A stretch of 39,078 nucleotides of DNA from an uncultured Flavobacteriaceae bacterium. GTDB lineage: Bacteria > Bacteroidota > Bacteroidia > Flavobacteriales > Flavobacteriaceae. Both the position numbers and the translations under genes were made by a program. Where the stretch lies: NCBI GenBank assembly GCA_913048115.1, contig CAJWVI010000017.1, positions 1 to 39,078 on the forward strand, in the 5' to 3' direction. Position 1 is the first letter of the stretch. Every line of letters starts with the position of its first letter. Of this stretch, positions 23,433 to 32,583 are shown piece by piece. The notes beneath the pieces are model-generated. The model did not search any database and had not been told where the DNA came from. It saw nothing but the letters and a program-made list of their open reading frames with translations.

Positions 23433-25757
23433 ATGGCTCAAAAGAAAACAACCACAAAAAAGAAGCAAAAAAAGCAAAAGAAGCGAACCCTTGGCTTTAT
23501 AAAGATATTTTGGTTCCTGCTGTTGAGCGGCATAGCCCTTATAGCGTTATTGTTTTTGTTGGCATCATTTGGTGCCTTTGGAAGCCTTCCAGACGAAACA
23601 AGTCTTGAAAACCCAGAAAAAAATCTTGCCACCGAAATTATTTCTTCAGATGACAGGGTTATCGGCAAGTTTTATAAAGAAAACAGAACCCCCGTTAGTT
23701 TTGAGGAGTTACCGGAGCACTTAAAAAATGCGCTGCTAGCCACTGAGGACATTCGTTTTTACGAACATAGTGGTATTGATATTCGCGGCACACTTCGTGC
23801 TGCTGTATACTTGGGAAGTAAAGGAGGAGCTAGTACTATTTCTCAACAACTCGCAAAGCAATTGTTTACAGACCAAGCCTCCAGAAATAAGTTTCAACGC
23901 GGGATACAGAAGGTTAAAGAATGGATCATCGCTACACGTTTAGAGAGACGCTACACTAAAGACGAAATACTAACCATGTATTTTAATGAGTATGATTTTC
24001 TAAATCAAGCCATCGGGATAGAGTCTGCGAGTAATATTTATTTCGACAAACCGCCAAGTGAGCTCACGGTTTCTGAGTCTGCCATGCTTGTAGGAATGTT
24101 TAAAAACTCATCTTTATACAACCCTCTGAGAAACCCAGAAGGGGTTAAAAATCGTAGAAATGTGGTATTGTCTCAAATGGAAAAGTATGATTTTATTTCA
24201 GAAGAATTAAAAGACAGCCTGCAGCGCTCACCGCTTGCTTTTAACTATACTCCGCAAGGGCATGTTGAAGGATTGGCAACTTATTTTAGAGAATATGCAC
24301 GCGCTTTTATGGGAGACTGGACAAAAAACAACCCAAAGAGCGACGGAAGCAATTTCAATATTTATAGAGATGGATTAAAGGTATACACAACCATTGATGC
24401 CAGAATGCAGGGGTATGCAGAAAATGCAATGACGACGCATATGTCAAATTTGCAAAATGAATTTACAAGACAGAACAGCAATAATAAGACGGCTCCATTT
24501 AGGGATGTAACTCCAGAAGAAATTAACAGAATAATTAATAACTCAATACGCAGAAGTGAGCGCAATAGAGCAATGACTGCAGAGGGAAAAAGCAAAGAAG
24601 CTATTTTAAAAAGCTTTGACAAAAAACGAAAGATGCGTATATTTTCTTGGAATGGAGATATTGACACCATCATGACCCCAAGAGACTCTATACGGTACTA
24701 TAAAAATTATTTACAAGGTTCTATGATGTCTATGAATCCTCAAACCGGCGAAGTAAAAGCCTATGTTGGAGGAATAGATTACAAGCACTTTAAGTATGAT
24801 ATGGTAACTACGGGTAAAAGACAGATTGGTTCTACCTTTAAGCCTTTTGTGTATGCCACTGCTATTGATCAAATGCACATGTCTCCTTGTGATACCCTGC
24901 CAAACACACCTTACTGTATCCCTGCAGGAACCAGAGGGAACATGAATGATTGGTGCCCAAAAAACTCCAGCAAAAAATATGGCGGAATGCTATCATTAAC
25001 AAACGCATTGGCAAACTCTGTAAATACAGTTACCGCAAGGTTAATAGATCGGGTAGGTCCAGAGCCCGTTATTACATTGGTTGGTAAGATGGGAATTGAC
25101 ACAGAAAACATTTTGCCAGTACCCTCTTTAGCGCTTGGGACTCCAGATGTTTCTCTTTATGAGATGGTAGGAGCCTATAGCACCTTTGCCAACGAAGGGG
25201 TGTACGTGAAACCAACGCTAATTACTAGAATTGAAGACAAAAACGGAACTATTTTATACCAACACACTCCAGAAACAAAAGATGTAATTAGTAGTGAAAC
25301 GGCTTATGTGACCGTCAACTTGTTGCAAGGTGTCACAAAATCTGGATCTGGATCTAGATTGCGTCATAAAACCGGAAGCAATAGAGCTTACAAAACGGCA
25401 GTAACAGGATATCCTTATGAGTTTAAGAACCCAATAGCTGGAAAAACAGGAACCACACAAAACAATAGTGATGGCTGGTTTATGGGTATGGTACCCAATC
25501 TTGTAACCGGCGTTTGGGTTGGTGGCGAGGATCGATCTGTTCATTTTGAGTCAACGATGTATGGGCAAGGAGCGACAATGGCATTGCCCGTTTGGGCTTT
25601 GTATATGAAGGATTGCTACAATAACGAGGCCTTAGGTGTTTCAAAACAGGAGTTTAAGGAACCCTTAAATTTAACAATCCAGGTTGATTGTGAGAAATGG
25701 AAAGAAGAGGGCAATCCTCAGGACATAGAAGAGGTTCCAGAAGAGTTTGATTTTTAA
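23433..25757 (+). CDS. mrcA: Class A penicillin-binding protein 1A
   Basis: A 774-residue bifunctional peptidoglycan synthase. A Lys-rich cytoplasmic start (residues 1-18) is followed by one transmembrane helix (about 20-47). The GT51 glycosyltransferase has its catalytic Glu in ATEDIRFYEHSGID (Glu105), then GGASTISQQLAKQL, KEWIIATRLERRYTKDEIL and MYFNEYDFLNQAIGIESAS. The transpeptidase has SxxK at Ser467 (GSTFKPF), SxN at Ser529 (NSVN) and KTG in GKTGTTQNNSDGWF. It polymerises and cross-links murein in the periplasm. Its start is preceded by a 180-base gap after gldH with a possible -7 element. Confidence 0.97.
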   Translation: MAQKKTTTKKKQKKQKKRTLGFIKIFWFLLLSGIALIALLFLLASFGAFGSLPDETSLENPEKNLATEIISSDDRVIGKFYKENRTPVSFEELPEHLKNALLATEDIRFYEHSGIDIRGTLRAAVYLGSKGGASTISQQLAKQLFTDQASRNKFQRGIQKVKEWIIATRLERRYTKDEILTMYFNEYDFLNQAIGIESASNIYFDKPPSELTVSESAMLVGMFKNSSLYNPLRNPEGVKNRRNVVLSQMEKYDFISEELKDSLQRSPLAFNYTPQGHVEGLATYFREYARAFMGDWTKNNPKSDGSNFNIYRDGLKVYTTIDARMQGYAENAMTTHMSNLQNEFTRQNSNNKTAPFRDVTPEEINRIINNSIRRSERNRAMTAEGKSKEAILKSFDKKRKMRIFSWNGDIDTIMTPRDSIRYYKNYLQGSMMSMNPQTGEVKAYVGGIDYKHFKYDMVTTGKRQIGSTFKPFVYATAIDQMHMSPCDTLPNTPYCIPAGTRGNMNDWCPKNSSKKYGGMLSLTNALANSVNTVTARLIDRVGPEPVITLVGKMGIDTENILPVPSLALGTPDVSLYEMVGAYSTFANEGVYVKPTLITRIEDKNGTILYQHTPETKDVISSETAYVTVNLLQGVTKSGSGSRLRHKTGSNRAYKTAVTGYPYEFKNPIAGKTGTTQNNSDGWFMGMVPNLVTGVWVGGEDRSVHFESTMYGQGATMALPVWALYMKDCYNNEALGVSKQEFKEPLNLTIQVDCEKWKEEGNPQDIEEVPEEFDF

Positions 25758-25769
25758 AAACTAAGAAAT

Positions 25770-26468
25770 ATGATTAATAAAACAGTAGCAAATGTTCAAG
25801 CAGCCTGTAAAGGCGCGACAGACGGAATGACTTTTATGTTGGGTGGTTTTGGATTGTGTGGTATTCCAGAAAACGCAATTGCAGAATTAGTGCGCCTTGA
25901 TATTAAAAACGTAACCTGTATTTCTAACAATGCTGGGGTAGATGATTTTGGCTTAGGTTTATTATTACAAAAACGCCAAATCAAGAAAATGATTTCATCT
26001 TATGTTGGAGAGAACGCTGAGTTTGAACGCCAGATGCTTAGTGGTGAGCTAGAGGTAGAACTAATACCGCAAGGGACATTAGCACAACGCTGTTTGGCCG
26101 CTCAAAGTGGCGTTCCAGCTTTTTATACGCCAGCAGGTTTTGGAACCGAGGTGGGTCAAGGCAAGGAGTCTAGAGAGTTTGACGGAAAAATGCATTTGCT
26201 AGAACATGCATTTAACGCTCAATTTTCATTTGTGAAAGCCTGGAAAGGCGATACTGCTGGGAATCTTATTTTTAAAGGAACCGCAAGAAATTTTAATCCT
26301 AACATGTGTGGTGCATCAAAAATCACAGTGGCTGAGGTTGAAGAACTTGTCCCGGCTGGATCCTTAGATCCTAATCAAATTCATATTCCTGGAATCTTTG
26401 TACAACGTATTTTTCAAGGAGAACGTTATGAAAAGCGCATAGAGCAAAGAACAGTAAGACAGCGATAG
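25770..26468 (+). CDS. scoA: 3-oxoacid (succinyl-CoA:acetoacetate) CoA-transferase subunit A
   Basis: A 232-residue alpha subunit of a family I CoA-transferase. The CoA-transferase 1 signature is [19 protein letters not shown], and [12 protein letters not shown] and [11 protein letters not shown] follow. With subunit B it moves CoA between succinate and acetoacetate, in ketone-body or branched-chain amino-acid degradation. It begins 12 bases after the mrcA stop, so it may be read through from that gene. The partner follows at a 54-base gap. Confidence 0.93.
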   Translation: MINKTVANVQAACKGATDGMTFMLGGFGLCGIPENAIAELVRLDIKNVTCISNNAGVDDFGLGLLLQKRQIKKMISSYVGENAEFERQMLSGELEVELIPQGTLAQRCLAAQSGVPAFYTPAGFGTEVGQGKESREFDGKMHLLEHAFNAQFSFVKAWKGDTAGNLIFKGTARNFNPNMCGASKITVAEVEELVPAGSLDPNQIHIPGIFVQRIFQGERYEKRIEQRTVRQR

Positions 26469-26522
26469 TATGAAGTTCAATATAATATTTTGACCCTGAT
26501 CAATTCATTAAATTAAAGAAGT

Positions 26523-27176
26523 ATGTTAGATAAAAATCAAATAGCACAACGCATCGCCCAGGAAGTAAAAGAGGGCTACTATGTAAACTTAGGAATAGGC
26601 ATCCCTACCCTGGTAGCAAATTTTGTGCGAGATGATATACAGGTTGAGTTTCAAAGTGAAAATGGAATACTTGGGATGGGCCCCTTTCCCTTTGACGGCG
26701 AAGAAGATGCAGATCTAATTAACGCAGGAAAACAAACTATTACCGCCCTTAAAGGAGCTTCTTATTTTGACAGCGCAACTAGTTTTTCAATGATTCGTGG
26801 ACAACATGTAGATTTAACAATTTTAGGGGCGATGGAAGTGTCTCAAAATGGAGATATTGCCAACTGGAAGATTCCAGGCAAAATGGTAAAAGGCATGGGA
26901 GGCGCTATGGATTTAGTTGCTAGTGCAGACAATATAATTGTTGCCATGATGCATACCAATAGAGCAGGACAATCAAAGGTATTAAAACAATGTAGCTTGC
27001 CATTAACAGGTGTGAATTGCGTTAAAAAAATTGTAAGCAATCTGGCTGTGCTAGAAGTTGTGGACGGGAAATTTAAATTATTAGAAAGAGCTCCTGGCGT
27101 TAGTGTTTCAGAAATTCAAGAAGCTACTCAAGGAGAACTTATTATAGATGGCGTTATCCCTGAAATGATTTTTTAG
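26523..27176 (+). CDS. scoB: 3-oxoacid (succinyl-CoA:acetoacetate) CoA-transferase subunit B
   Basis: A 217-residue beta subunit. GYYVNLGIGIPTLVANF is the N-terminal signature and FQSENGILGMGPFPFDGE carries the catalytic Glu of the SENG motif, which forms the enzyme-CoA thioester. SMIRGQHVDLTILGAMEVS and GDIANWKIPGKMVKGMGGAM are conserved. It completes the two-subunit enzyme with scoA and is convergent with the ABC ATPase gene. Confidence 0.94.
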   Translation: MLDKNQIAQRIAQEVKEGYYVNLGIGIPTLVANFVRDDIQVEFQSENGILGMGPFPFDGEEDADLINAGKQTITALKGASYFDSATSFSMIRGQHVDLTILGAMEVSQNGDIANWKIPGKMVKGMGGAMDLVASADNIIVAMMHTNRAGQSKVLKQCSLPLTGVNCVKKIVSNLAVLEVVDGKFKLLERAPGVSVSEIQEATQGELIIDGVIPEMIF

Positions 27177-27209
27177 TGCGCTTTTGTTTATATTGAAATA
27201 CGGCATCAC

Positions 27210-28898
27210 CTAGAATCCTTTTGGAATAGCCTCAATAAGTTTTTTGGTATACTGCTTTACAGGATTTGCATAAATTTCATCGGCATCACCTAACTCTTCA
27301 ATAACTCCAGCATTCATAACCAATAATTGATCAGCCATGTATTTTACAACAGCTAGATCATGAGAGATGAAGATATATGTAAAGCCAAAGTCTTCTTTTA
27401 ATTCATTTAACAAGTTTAGGACTTGTGCTTGTACAGAGATATCAAGAGCAGAAACACTTTCATCACAAATAACCAACTTAGGCTCCATAGCAATGGTTCT
27501 TGCAATTCCAATACGTTGGCGTTGGCCACCAGAAAGCTCGTGAGGATACCTATAAAAATAACTTGCATCCAAGCCTACTCGGGCTAATAAGGTGATTGCT
27601 TTTTCCTTTCGGTCCTTTTTGGAGTTTCCTATGTTATGAACCATCATGGGCTCCATAAGCGCCTCTCCAATAATTTTACGAGGATGAAGAGAGGAATATG
27701 GATCTTGAAAAATAAGTTGTATGTCTTTACGCAAAGACCTGAGCTCTTTTCTTTTTAATCCAGTAATTTCTTTTCCCTTATAAAAAATAGATCCTTTTGT
27801 AGCTTTTTCAAGCTGAAGGATTACCTTCCCCAATGTTGATTTTCCACAACCAGACTCACCCACAAGGCCAAGTGTTTCACCCTCAAAAACCTCAAAACTG
27901 ATGTCTTTAACAGCCTCAACCTCCTGTTTCTGGCCAAACAAGCGCACATTAGAAAAGTATGATTTGGCAATGTTTTGAACTTTTAACAAAGGTGCCTTGG
28001 TGTATATTTCTTTATGTTTTTGCGCCCGTTGTTGTGGGGTTACACTAATGGGGTCAAAGCTATTGTCTTCAATAGAAGCTATTGTGGGAAGCACTTTATA
28101 GCGCACATCTAATGTAGGTCTTGAGGCCAACAGTGCTTTTGTGTAGGGCTTTTTAGGTGAGCTAAAAATTTCTTGTACCCTTCCCTCTTCCACAATATTT
28201 CCTTGATACATAACCAATACTCGGTCTGCGAGCTCAGAGACTAGGCCCAAATCATGAGAGATAAACAACATGCTCATGCCTGTTTCTTTTTGTAGGCTCT
28301 TAAGAAGTTGTAATATTTCTTTTTGTACCGTAACATCTAGGGCAGTGGTTGGTTCATCTGCAATTAATATTTTGGGCTTACAGGCAATAGCCATTGCAAT
28401 GATGACACGCTGCATTTGTCCTCCACTTACTTGGTGTGGATAGCTGTTGTATATTTCATTTGGTCTTGGGAGTTTTACTTTCTTAAAAAGCTGAATCACT
28501 TCTTTTTTAGCTTGTGAAACACTAGCGTTTTTGTGAAGCATTAAAATTTCAGCAACTTGAAACCCACAAGTTAAAGATGGGTTTAACGCGCTCATAGGTT
28601 CTTGAAATATCATGGCGATATCATTACCACGCAGCCCTGCAAATTGCTTCGGAGTCAAGGCCAGCAAGGAGGATTCTTCAAACATAATACTCCCTTGAAT
28701 ATGGGTGTTATTTTTTGGAAGTAGCCCCATGATAGCCTTAGAAGTGACAGATTTACCACTTCCAGATTCGCCAACAATGCCTAAAATTTCATTTTCATAG
28801 AGTGTAAAATCAATGCCATGAACTACAGTGGCAGCCTCTTTGTTATTCCCAAAAGAGATTTTTAACCCTAATACATCAAGTGTTTTTTTGGCAGCCAT
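27210..28898 (-). CDS. Fused oligopeptide/dipeptide ABC transporter ATPase (DppD-DppF type)
   Basis: A 562-residue protein with two nucleotide-binding domains in one chain. Half 1 has Walker A GESGSGKS, signature VSGGQMQR and Walker B ILIADEPTTALD; it is followed by an oligopeptide-type C-terminal extension. Half 2 has GESGCGKST, LSGGQRQR and LVICDESVSALD. Such fused ATPases power uptake or export of peptides, nickel or glutathione-type solutes. No permease or binding-protein gene is nearby. I chose the ATG at 28898 (MAAKKTLDVLGLK); the longer frame from 28940 overlaps the promoter. The gene is monocistronic on the minus strand. Confidence 0.93.
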   Translation of the reverse strand: MAAKKTLDVLGLKISFGNNKEAATVVHGIDFTLYENEILGIVGESGSGKSVTSKAIMGLLPKNNTHIQGSIMFEESSLLALTPKQFAGLRGNDIAMIFQEPMSALNPSLTCGFQVAEILMLHKNASVSQAKKEVIQLFKKVKLPRPNEIYNSYPHQVSGGQMQRVIIAMAIACKPKILIADEPTTALDVTVQKEILQLLKSLQKETGMSMLFISHDLGLVSELADRVLVMYQGNIVEEGRVQEIFSSPKKPYTKALLASRPTLDVRYKVLPTIASIEDNSFDPISVTPQQRAQKHKEIYTKAPLLKVQNIAKSYFSNVRLFGQKQEVEAVKDISFEVFEGETLGLVGESGCGKSTLGKVILQLEKATKGSIFYKGKEITGLKRKELRSLRKDIQLIFQDPYSSLHPRKIIGEALMEPMMVHNIGNSKKDRKEKAITLLARVGLDASYFYRYPHELSGGQRQRIGIARTIAMEPKLVICDESVSALDISVQAQVLNLLNELKEDFGFTYIFISHDLAVVKYMADQLLVMNAGVIEELGDADEIYANPVKQYTKKLIEAIPKGF

Positions 28899-28903
28899 TG
28901 GTT

Positions 28904-28933
28904 CAAAGATACTTAAATAGCACATTGTGTCAA
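28904..28933 (-). promoter_or_regulatory. Promoter of the ABC ATPase gene
   Basis: Minus-strand TTG (28933-28931), 19 bases, then TATCTTTG (28911-28904), a full match to the consensus. The -7 element ends five bases before the ATG, so the transcript is leaderless or nearly so. Confidence 0.7.
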
Positions 28934-28941
28934 CACACAAT
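28924..28941. promoter_or_regulatory. Dyad over the -33 element of the ABC ATPase promoter
   Basis: ATTGTGT-CAAC-ACACAAT, perfect seven-base arms with a four-base spacer, covers the -33 TTG. This is a good place for a repressor; no regulator is known. Confidence 0.4.
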
Positions 28942-28951
28942 TAGGGATTAG

Positions 28952-28983
28952 AAAAGAGCGATTTACTTTTAAAGCCCTCTTTT
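28952..28983 (-). terminator. Terminator of the exonuclease gene
   Basis: On the minus strand, AAAAGAG and CTCTTTT pair over about 18 bases and the 3' arm ends in a T-rich stretch (CTCTTTTCT). It lies 27 bases past the exonuclease stop. Confidence 0.5.
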
Positions 28984-29009
28984 TTATTTGTCAAAAACCT
29001 AAGATAATA

Positions 29010-29723
29010 TTACACAGATAAAATTTCGGAAGCAATTAATAAAGCCTCATTACGAAGCTTTAAGATAATTTGAGCAACGGTAACAGTATCTTTTTCGCAA
29101 TAGGAAACGATTCTTTCTATATCTTTTTCTTTATAGAACACATCGCGAACCTCACTTCCATCTATATCATCTTTAGGTGATGGAATACCCAAAACATGCG
29201 CCATTAACTTGAGAGACGTAAAGGTTTTATAGTCTCCAAACTTCCATAATTCTAGGGTGTCTAGGTGTGGAACCTCCCAGGGTTTTTTGCCAAATAAATT
29301 AAGGCTTCCCGGCAAATCGATACCCAAAATAATCATACGTCTTGCGATATATGGAAAATCAAATTCTTTCCCATTGTGAGCGCATAAGAGATGGTGTGGC
29401 CTGTTAAAGTGGGTTTCTAGCAGGGTCTTGAATTCTTTTAAAACAATGGCTTCTTCTCCATAAAAGCTGGTGACTCTAAAATGACGAACAGCTCCTTTTA
29501 GCTTGAAATACCCTACAGATATGCAGACTATTTTGCCAAATTCTGCCCAGATTCCTGCGCGGTCGTAGAATTCCTCTGGAGTGAACTTCTCTTTTCTTTG
29601 ATACTTGGTTTTTGCCTCCCAAAGAAGCTTTGAGGTATCATCTAGGGATTGGTAATCAGCAAATTCGGGTACGGTTTCTATATCCAAAAACAGGATATGC
29701 TCTAGTTTTAAACGTTTTATCAT
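29010..29723 (-). CDS. DnaQ/PolB-like 3'-5' exonuclease
   Basis: A 237-residue RNase H-fold exonuclease. The three acidic motifs are seen: Exo I in ILFLDIETVPEF, Exo II in LLCAHNGKEFDFPYIARRM and Exo III in IVSYCEKDTVTVAQIIL. The chain resembles the exonuclease domain of family B DNA polymerases without the polymerase part, as in a widespread stand-alone group in Bacteroidota. Two-metal hydrolysis of single-stranded DNA is expected; its pathway is unknown. A 175-base gap with no gene separates it from hemB. Confidence 0.85.
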   Translation of the reverse strand: MIKRLKLEHILFLDIETVPEFADYQSLDDTSKLLWEAKTKYQRKEKFTPEEFYDRAGIWAEFGKIVCISVGYFKLKGAVRHFRVTSFYGEEAIVLKEFKTLLETHFNRPHHLLCAHNGKEFDFPYIARRMIILGIDLPGSLNLFGKKPWEVPHLDTLELWKFGDYKTFTSLKLMAHVLGIPSPKDDIDGSEVRDVFYKEKDIERIVSYCEKDTVTVAQIILKLRNEALLIASEILSV

Positions 29724-29849
29724 GATAGGTGTGGGCGGGGAGTCGAATTTAAAATTACAACATTATTTTTAGATAGTAAAACTTCAGGTTTTTAGATTCC
29801 TGGTACTTCTACGTGTTTTCATACCCCCATAACATGATGTGGAGGCATA

Positions 29850-29864
29850 AACCTAGGCTAGGTT
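29850..29864. terminator. Small hairpin downstream of hemB
   Basis: AACCTA-GGC-TAGGTT is a six-base-pair stem with a three-base loop, 35 bases past the hemB stop. There is almost no T tail, so a terminator role is uncertain. Confidence 0.3.
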
Positions 29865-29898
29865 GCTTTCTAATACAGCAATATGTTTTCTGTAAGGC

Positions 29899-30885
29899 TT
29901 AAGAGATGAGTTTTACGACATCTTTAGCAAAATAACTTGCTATCATGTGTGCGCCTGCTCTTTTAATGCTTAAAAGCTGCTCCATCATCACAGCGTCATG
30001 ATTTAACCAGCCTTTTTCTGCTGCTGCTTTTAGCATTGCATATTCACCACTTACTTGGTATACCGCTACAGGAACTGTTACGGCATCTCTTACATCTCTT
30101 ACAATATCAAGATAACACAAGCCCGGCTTGACCATTACGATATCTGCTCCTTCTTCAATATCCATGAGCGTTTCTTTAATAGCTTCTGCTCTGTTGGCAG
30201 GATCCATCTGGTAGGTCTTTTTGTCTTTTGGGATGTTATTGCTGTTTACCGGAGCGCTGTCTAATGCGTCTCTAAATGGACCATAAAATGCACTGGCATA
30301 TTTGGCGCTATAACTCATAATACCCGTGTTGTGAAACCCTTCTTGTTCTAGCAAGGAACGAATGTCAAAAATACGCCCGTCCATCATATCGCTGGGCGCT
30401 ATAATATCTGCCCCTGCTACAGCATGACTCAAGGATATTTCTGCCAATACTTGGTTGGTGGCGTCATTTTGTATTATGCCATTACCCACGATACCATCGT
30501 GGCCATACTTTGAATAAGGGTCCATGGCTACGTCTGTCATTACCAACATCTCAGGGCAGGCATCTTTTACCGTTTTAATTGCACGCTGCATTAATCCTTC
30601 TGGATTAATTGCCTCTGCTGCTTTGTTGTCTTTTAGGTGCTCAGGTACCTTTACAAAAAGCAAGACGCTTTTTAGGCCCATAGCCCACAACAGTTTTATT
30701 TCTTTTTGCAATAGGTCTAAACTAAAGCGATAGTAGTTTGGCATAGAGGCTATTTCTTCCTTTACCCCGTGACCTTCAACCACAAACATAGGCACTATAA
30801 AATCTGTGGGTGCTATGCTAGTTTCTCTCACCAAGCTTCTTATAGCCTCGGTCGCTCTTAGTCTTCTATTTCTACGTAGTATCAT
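29899..30885 (-). CDS. hemB: Porphobilinogen synthase (delta-aminolevulinate dehydratase)
   Basis: A 328-residue enzyme that condenses two 5-aminolevulinate molecules to porphobilinogen. The Schiff-base lysines are in SYSAKYASAFYGPFR and IVMVKPG. The metal loop reads DVAMDPYSKYGHDG, the aspartate-rich form found in magnesium-dependent enzymes, rather than the cysteine triad of zinc enzymes. It is the last gene of the haem operon, 49 bases after hemF. A second promoter in that gap was not recognised. Confidence 0.97.
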   Translation of the reverse strand: MILRRNRRLRATEAIRSLVRETSIAPTDFIVPMFVVEGHGVKEEIASMPNYYRFSLDLLQKEIKLLWAMGLKSVLLFVKVPEHLKDNKAAEAINPEGLMQRAIKTVKDACPEMLVMTDVAMDPYSKYGHDGIVGNGIIQNDATNQVLAEISLSHAVAGADIIAPSDMMDGRIFDIRSLLEQEGFHNTGIMSYSAKYASAFYGPFRDALDSAPVNSNNIPKDKKTYQMDPANRAEAIKETLMDIEEGADIVMVKPGLCYLDIVRDVRDAVTVPVAVYQVSGEYAMLKAAAEKGWLNHDAVMMEQLLSIKRAGAHMIASYFAKDVVKLIS

Positions 30886-30934
30886 TTTTTAGTATTCTAA
30901 TGCAGCAGCCACGGAGACTATTGCCAAGTTATTA

Positions 30935-31837
30935 TTAGACCCAATTAATAGGGTTTTTAAGTACGTTAATTAATTTTTCTTCTTCACTGTTTGCTTCTGG
31001 TTGGTGATTATATCGCCATTGTACCCTAGGGGGTAAGCTCATTAAAATGCTCTCAATACGGCCATTTGTTTTTAAGCCAAAGAGCGTGCCCTTATCATGC
31101 ACCAAGTTAAACTCCACATATCTGCCACGGCGTATTTCTTGCCATTCTCGTTGCTTTTCTGTGAAAGGAAGTTGCTTCCTTTTTTCAACAATTGGGGTAT
31201 AGGCGTCTAAGAAGCTGTTTCCAACTTGGGTGACAAAACAGTACCAATCTTCTAGTTGCATATCATCTGAAATTCTACAATAATCAAAAAACAGCCCTCC
31301 AATACCACGCCCTTCCCCTCTGTGGTCATTGTAAAAATAGTCATCACAACGTGCTTTATATTTTGGATAAAACAATGGGCTGTGCATATCACACGCTGTT
31401 TTACATGTTTGATGAAAATGAACAGCATCCTGTTCAAACAAATAATAAGGCGTAAGATCTTGACCACCCCCAAACCATTGATCTATAATAGCTCCTTGTT
31501 GGTCATACATTTCAAAATAACGCCAATTAGCATGCACTGTTGGCACCATTGGGTTAACGGGGTGTAACACAAGGCTAAGGCCACAGGCAAAAAAGTTAGC
31601 TTCTTTTACACCAAAGTATTGTTGCATACTCTCTGGCAACTTGCCTGAGACCTCGCTAATGTTAACCCCTCCTTTTTCAAAAACGGCACCATTTTCAATA
31701 ACCTTGGTAAGGCCCCCCCCCCCTTCTGGGCGTTTCCATAGGTCTTCTTTAAAGCTAGCGGTCCCGTCAATAGCCTCTATTTTAGTGGTAATAGTTTCTT
31801 GAAGGGCACGAATATAAGCTACAAATTGTTCTTTCAT
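30935..31837 (-). CDS. hemF: Oxygen-dependent coproporphyrinogen III oxidase
   Basis: A 300-residue enzyme that decarboxylates coproporphyrinogen III to protoporphyrinogen IX with O2. RPEGGGGLTKVIENGAVFEK near residue 36, NPMVPTVHANWRYFE, QWFGGGQDLTPYYLF, RGEGRGIGGLFFDY and the C-terminal SLPPRVQWRYNH are conserved blocks. Codons 39-42 (four Gly) plus flanks produce an 11-base G run. It starts within the EI24 stop codon (ATGA). Oxygen-dependent HemF suggests an aerobic way of life. Confidence 0.97.
   Translation of the reverse strand: MKEQFVAYIRALQETITTKIEAIDGTASFKEDLWKRPEGGGGLTKVIENGAVFEKGGVNISEVSGKLPESMQQYFGVKEANFFACGLSLVLHPVNPMVPTVHANWRYFEMYDQQGAIIDQWFGGGQDLTPYYLFEQDAVHFHQTCKTACDMHSPLFYPKYKARCDDYFYNDHRGEGRGIGGLFFDYCRISDDMQLEDWYCFVTQVGNSFLDAYTPIVEKRKQLPFTEKQREWQEIRRGRYVEFNLVHDKGTLFGLKTNGRIESILMSLPPRVQWRYNHQPEANSEEEKLINVLKNPINWV
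31713..31723 (-). repeat. Homopolymer of 11 G in the hemF coding strand
   Basis: Eleven consecutive C on the plus strand, G in the coding strand, in codons for Gly39-Gly42 of HemF (GGG GGG GGG GGC plus flanks). This is by far the longest G/C run I noticed in the window. A gain or loss of one base would frameshift after residue 42. Confidence 0.9.
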
Positions 31838-32574
31838 TTTTTTTCTTGGATAAGTCTAATGGTTTCTGTGCTTGAAGCTGTAACAGAAAGTGGCAACACT
31901 AAAATTACACCTATGACAGGAATTACAAGCATGATTATAAAAATAATTCCATTGCCAATTGCAACACCTTTGTTTTTTTTTACAAATTGAACACTTTCAC
32001 GATAGCCATAATGACGCTCTAAGGTATAATCCATATTACCAAACCCCGCATAATAAGCTTGTAATAAGAAAATTAGAACAGTGGTAATAATATTTAAAAC
32101 AGGAACTAAGCTCAAGATTAAAAGCGGTATTGTAATGAGTAATTCCATACTCAGGTTTCTTACATTGATGCGAATACCGCGCCATAACTGAGAGGCATTG
32201 CTAGTATCTCTATGGGCATGTTGCTGTCCTAAAAAGTGACGCTCAATGGAAGATGATACTGGGCTCATAAATGGAGCGCTTAAGGCCATAACTATGTGTT
32301 TGTATAGAATTAGACCAAAAACAAGAATGACGATGCCTCCAATTACTTCAGCGACAGTATGAAACCCTTGAGCGCCCCATTCCCAAACCCAGAGGGTATC
32401 TATGCCATTGGCAATATTGTCACTCCATACCCATGCAGAAACACCTATCAAAGAGGCAGTTACCAGGCTAATTAAAACTGGAATGGCAAAATACTTCCAC
32501 AAGCCCAAACTGCTAATGAGTTTAAATGTGCCTGCATATGCTTTTATGCCTTTAAATATATTTTGTATCATCAT
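31834..32574 (-). CDS. EI24 (CysZ-like) domain membrane protein in haem operon
   Basis: A 246-residue membrane protein with several hydrophobic segments (about residues 25-50, 70-100, 145-175 and 200-228) and the EI24/CysZ pattern KHIVMALSAPFMSPVSSSIE and QAYYAGFGNMDYTLERHYGY. CysZ of E. coli is a sulphate permease, but the wider family is of mixed or unknown function. Its stop overlaps hemF (ATGA) and its start is nine bases after DUF6973, so it belongs to the haem transcription unit. A link to haem or porphyrin transport is possible but unsupported. Confidence 0.85.
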   Translation of the reverse strand: MMIQNIFKGIKAYAGTFKLISSLGLWKYFAIPVLISLVTASLIGVSAWVWSDNIANGIDTLWVWEWGAQGFHTVAEVIGGIVILVFGLILYKHIVMALSAPFMSPVSSSIERHFLGQQHAHRDTSNASQLWRGIRINVRNLSMELLITIPLLILSLVPVLNIITTVLIFLLQAYYAGFGNMDYTLERHYGYRESVQFVKKNKGVAIGNGIIFIIMLVIPVIGVILVLPLSVTASSTETIRLIQEKK

Positions 32575-32583
32575 TGAATCACG

